A stretch of 6,577 nucleotides of DNA, taken from the NCBI GenBank assembly GCA_964598425.1, contig CAZRBV010000070.1, positions 1 through 6,577 of the forward strand, written 5' to 3'. Position 1 is the first letter of the stretch, and every line of letters begins with the position of its first letter. Both the position numbers and the translations under genes were made by a program. This document shows, one piece after another, positions 5,613 through 6,577 of the stretch. Source of the stretch: UBA12567 sp964598425 (lineage in GTDB: Bacteria; Planctomycetota; Phycisphaerae; Phycisphaerales; SM1A02). The notes under the pieces are model-generated. The model made no database searches. It worked only from the letters and a program-made list of their open reading frames with translations, and had not been told where the DNA came from.

Positions 5613-6413
5613 ATGCTTGGCTTTGCGGCGCTGACACTCACTCTGGGAATGCCGATGACCCCCCTTGCCGGGGGCGGCTCCATGTATGTCTTTGCCGAAC
5701 TTGGCCCTTCAGGGAATCCTGTGTGCCACGATGCGAGATCGACGGACTTTATGCTCGCAGCGCTGCTTGAAGGACTCGGAGATGAGATCCTCTGCATCGA
5801 CGGCGCGACCGATGCCACAAGCTTCGCGGATACCAAGATTGAACTGCGTGAAGATGGCTTGACCGCTGCAGTGAACGGCTGGGGCGAGGCGATCGGCTCC
5901 GAGACGTATGCCGCCTTCAGCCGGCACGACATTCAAGCCTCAATGGACGTTGCTGTGGTGGCGCCGCTTCGCACGCGAATCGACTGGTTCTACTTTGCAG
6001 TTGGCCTTGGTGCCGTGCACATCGACATTCATCGCCTCGGCGACCTCGGCGGACCGGACGAGCCAAGCCCACCCATCGTCGATCGCGGCACCTCGTCATA
6101 CATTGATCTCATCATGGAGGACGGCGTTGACGTCCTTCGCATGCCAGCCGGCCGATGGCGCATATCCATGTGGACCACCCATCAGGCGCTTGACACAAAG
6201 CCGGGGTTCACTCACTCGTTTGCCCGCACAACGCACACAGCCACCTTCGTCCCACTCGGTGACGCCGATGGCAGCGGGACGGTCGATGTCACCGATCTGC
6301 TGCTTCTGCTGGAGCAGTACGGTAACTGCGACGGGTGCATGGGGGACCTCGATGGAAGCGGAACCGTCGACGTCAATGACATCCTTCAGGTGCTCTCCGA
6401 TTGGAGCGCGTGA
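5613..6413 (+). CDS. Secreted protein with C-terminal dockerin-like domain
   Basis: Predicted protein of 266 residues. Residues 1-20 (MLGFAALTLTLGMPMTPLAG) form a hydrophobic leader. Residues about 23-212 look like a beta-rich domain of unknown family, ending in alternating strands (RWRISMW, then TTHTATFVPL). The C-terminus has two EF-hand-type loops: DADGSGTVDVTD at 217-228 and DLDGSGTVDVND at 245-256, each with Asp/Ser/Thr/Asp/Asp at the usual ligand positions 1, 3, 5, 7, 9 and 12, and each followed by a hydrophobic helix (LLLLLEQYG; ILQVLSDWS). This double loop is the mark of dockerin type I-like domains, which bind calcium and, in cellulosomes, a cohesin. Planctomycetes use similar tails on many secreted proteins without known cellulosomes. 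The start is uncertain. The ATG has no clear ribosome binding site and its leader lacks basic residues. TTG at 5565 would add 16 residues with three Arg, giving a better signal peptide. Confidence 0.82.
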   Translation: MLGFAALTLTLGMPMTPLAGGGSMYVFAELGPSGNPVCHDARSTDFMLAALLEGLGDEILCIDGATDATSFADTKIELREDGLTAAVNGWGEAIGSETYAAFSRHDIQASMDVAVVAPLRTRIDWFYFAVGLGAVHIDIHRLGDLGGPDEPSPPIVDRGTSSYIDLIMEDGVDVLRMPAGRWRISMWTTHQALDTKPGFTHSFARTTHTATFVPLGDADGSGTVDVTDLLLLLEQYGNCDGCMGDLDGSGTVDVNDILQVLSDWSA

Positions 6414-6522
6414 GCTGAGGATCGCCGCGGCCCCACTCGCCCGCGCTGCCATACACAACGGCGCACGCAGAGCGGGATTGACGCCACGTCCGGCAAGCGG
6501 CATCTCACGCCCCCATCGGCGC
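6414..6522. other. Short GC-rich spacer without a recognised feature
   Basis: Past the stop of the dockerin-like gene I see no U-tract terminator. GCCGCGGC (6426-6433) is the only short palindrome. No open frame here carries a ribosome binding site and a credible product. Confidence 0.4.
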
Positions 6523-6577
6523 TCAGGCGGCTCGCCTTCTCCTGCGCAGGTGCGATGTCCACGCCATCATGAACATG
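6523..6577 (-). CDS. Possible C-terminal tail of a minus-strand gene (partial)
   Basis: From the right edge the minus strand reads 17 codons (MFMMAWTSHLRRRRAA-like ending) before TGA. A hydrophobic stretch followed by an Arg-rich end is reminiscent of C-terminal sorting anchors of exported proteins, such as PEP-CTERM-like tails. The visible part is far too short to identify and may be chance. Confidence 0.15.
   Translation of the reverse strand, partial: MFMMAWTSHLRRRRRAA

Noticed and set aside
6096..6503. 135-codon minus-strand open frame
   Set aside because: It is antisense to the dockerin-like domain, whose protein pattern is unmistakable; the antisense product has no family signature.

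Overview
The window most likely comes from a planctomycete chromosome, probably a Phycisphaerae-like marine lineage. This is an inference from gene style. Every protein gene appears to encode an exported protein, and several have features common in planctomycete genomes: a C-terminal dockerin-like double calcium loop, a DUF1573-like Ig-domain protein, a LolA-like protein and a large helical protein built from degenerate repeats. No hallmark gene fixes the taxonomy. I see no mobile element, CRISPR array, integrase or phage gene.

Layout. (1) Positions 14-257 hold two tRNA genes on the minus strand, tRNA-Tyr(GUA) followed by tRNA-Pro(CGG). Each is followed by its own intrinsic terminator. (2) Positions 350-2813 hold a tight three-gene minus-strand operon. 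In transcription order it encodes a small secreted protein with 12 cysteines in its mature part, a DUF1573-like protein with three probable Ig-like domains, and an exported protein that resembles LolA. The genes overlap as ATGA and then TGATG, so translation is probably coupled. (3) A 208-bp divergent intergenic region separates this operon from (4) a 727-residue exported, mostly helical protein on the plus strand (3022-5205), which carries a degenerate internal duplication. (5) Positions 5206-5612 contain no convincing gene. They are rich in inverted repeats: a perfect 14-bp hairpin just after the 727-residue gene, and a long stem whose wobble pairs fit only plus-strand RNA. (6) Positions 5613-6413 encode a secreted protein with a C-terminal dockerin-like pair of calcium loops. 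(7) The last 164 bases hold at most the C-terminal tail of a minus-strand gene.

How the parts may work together. The three-gene operon looks like one functional unit acting outside the cytoplasm, but its role cannot be read from sequence. The 727-residue protein is divergently transcribed and may share a control region with the operon. The dockerin-like protein appears to be an independent unit. The strongest candidates for something undescribed are the cysteine-rich/DUF1573-like/LolA-like cassette and the structured intergenic region 5224-5551.
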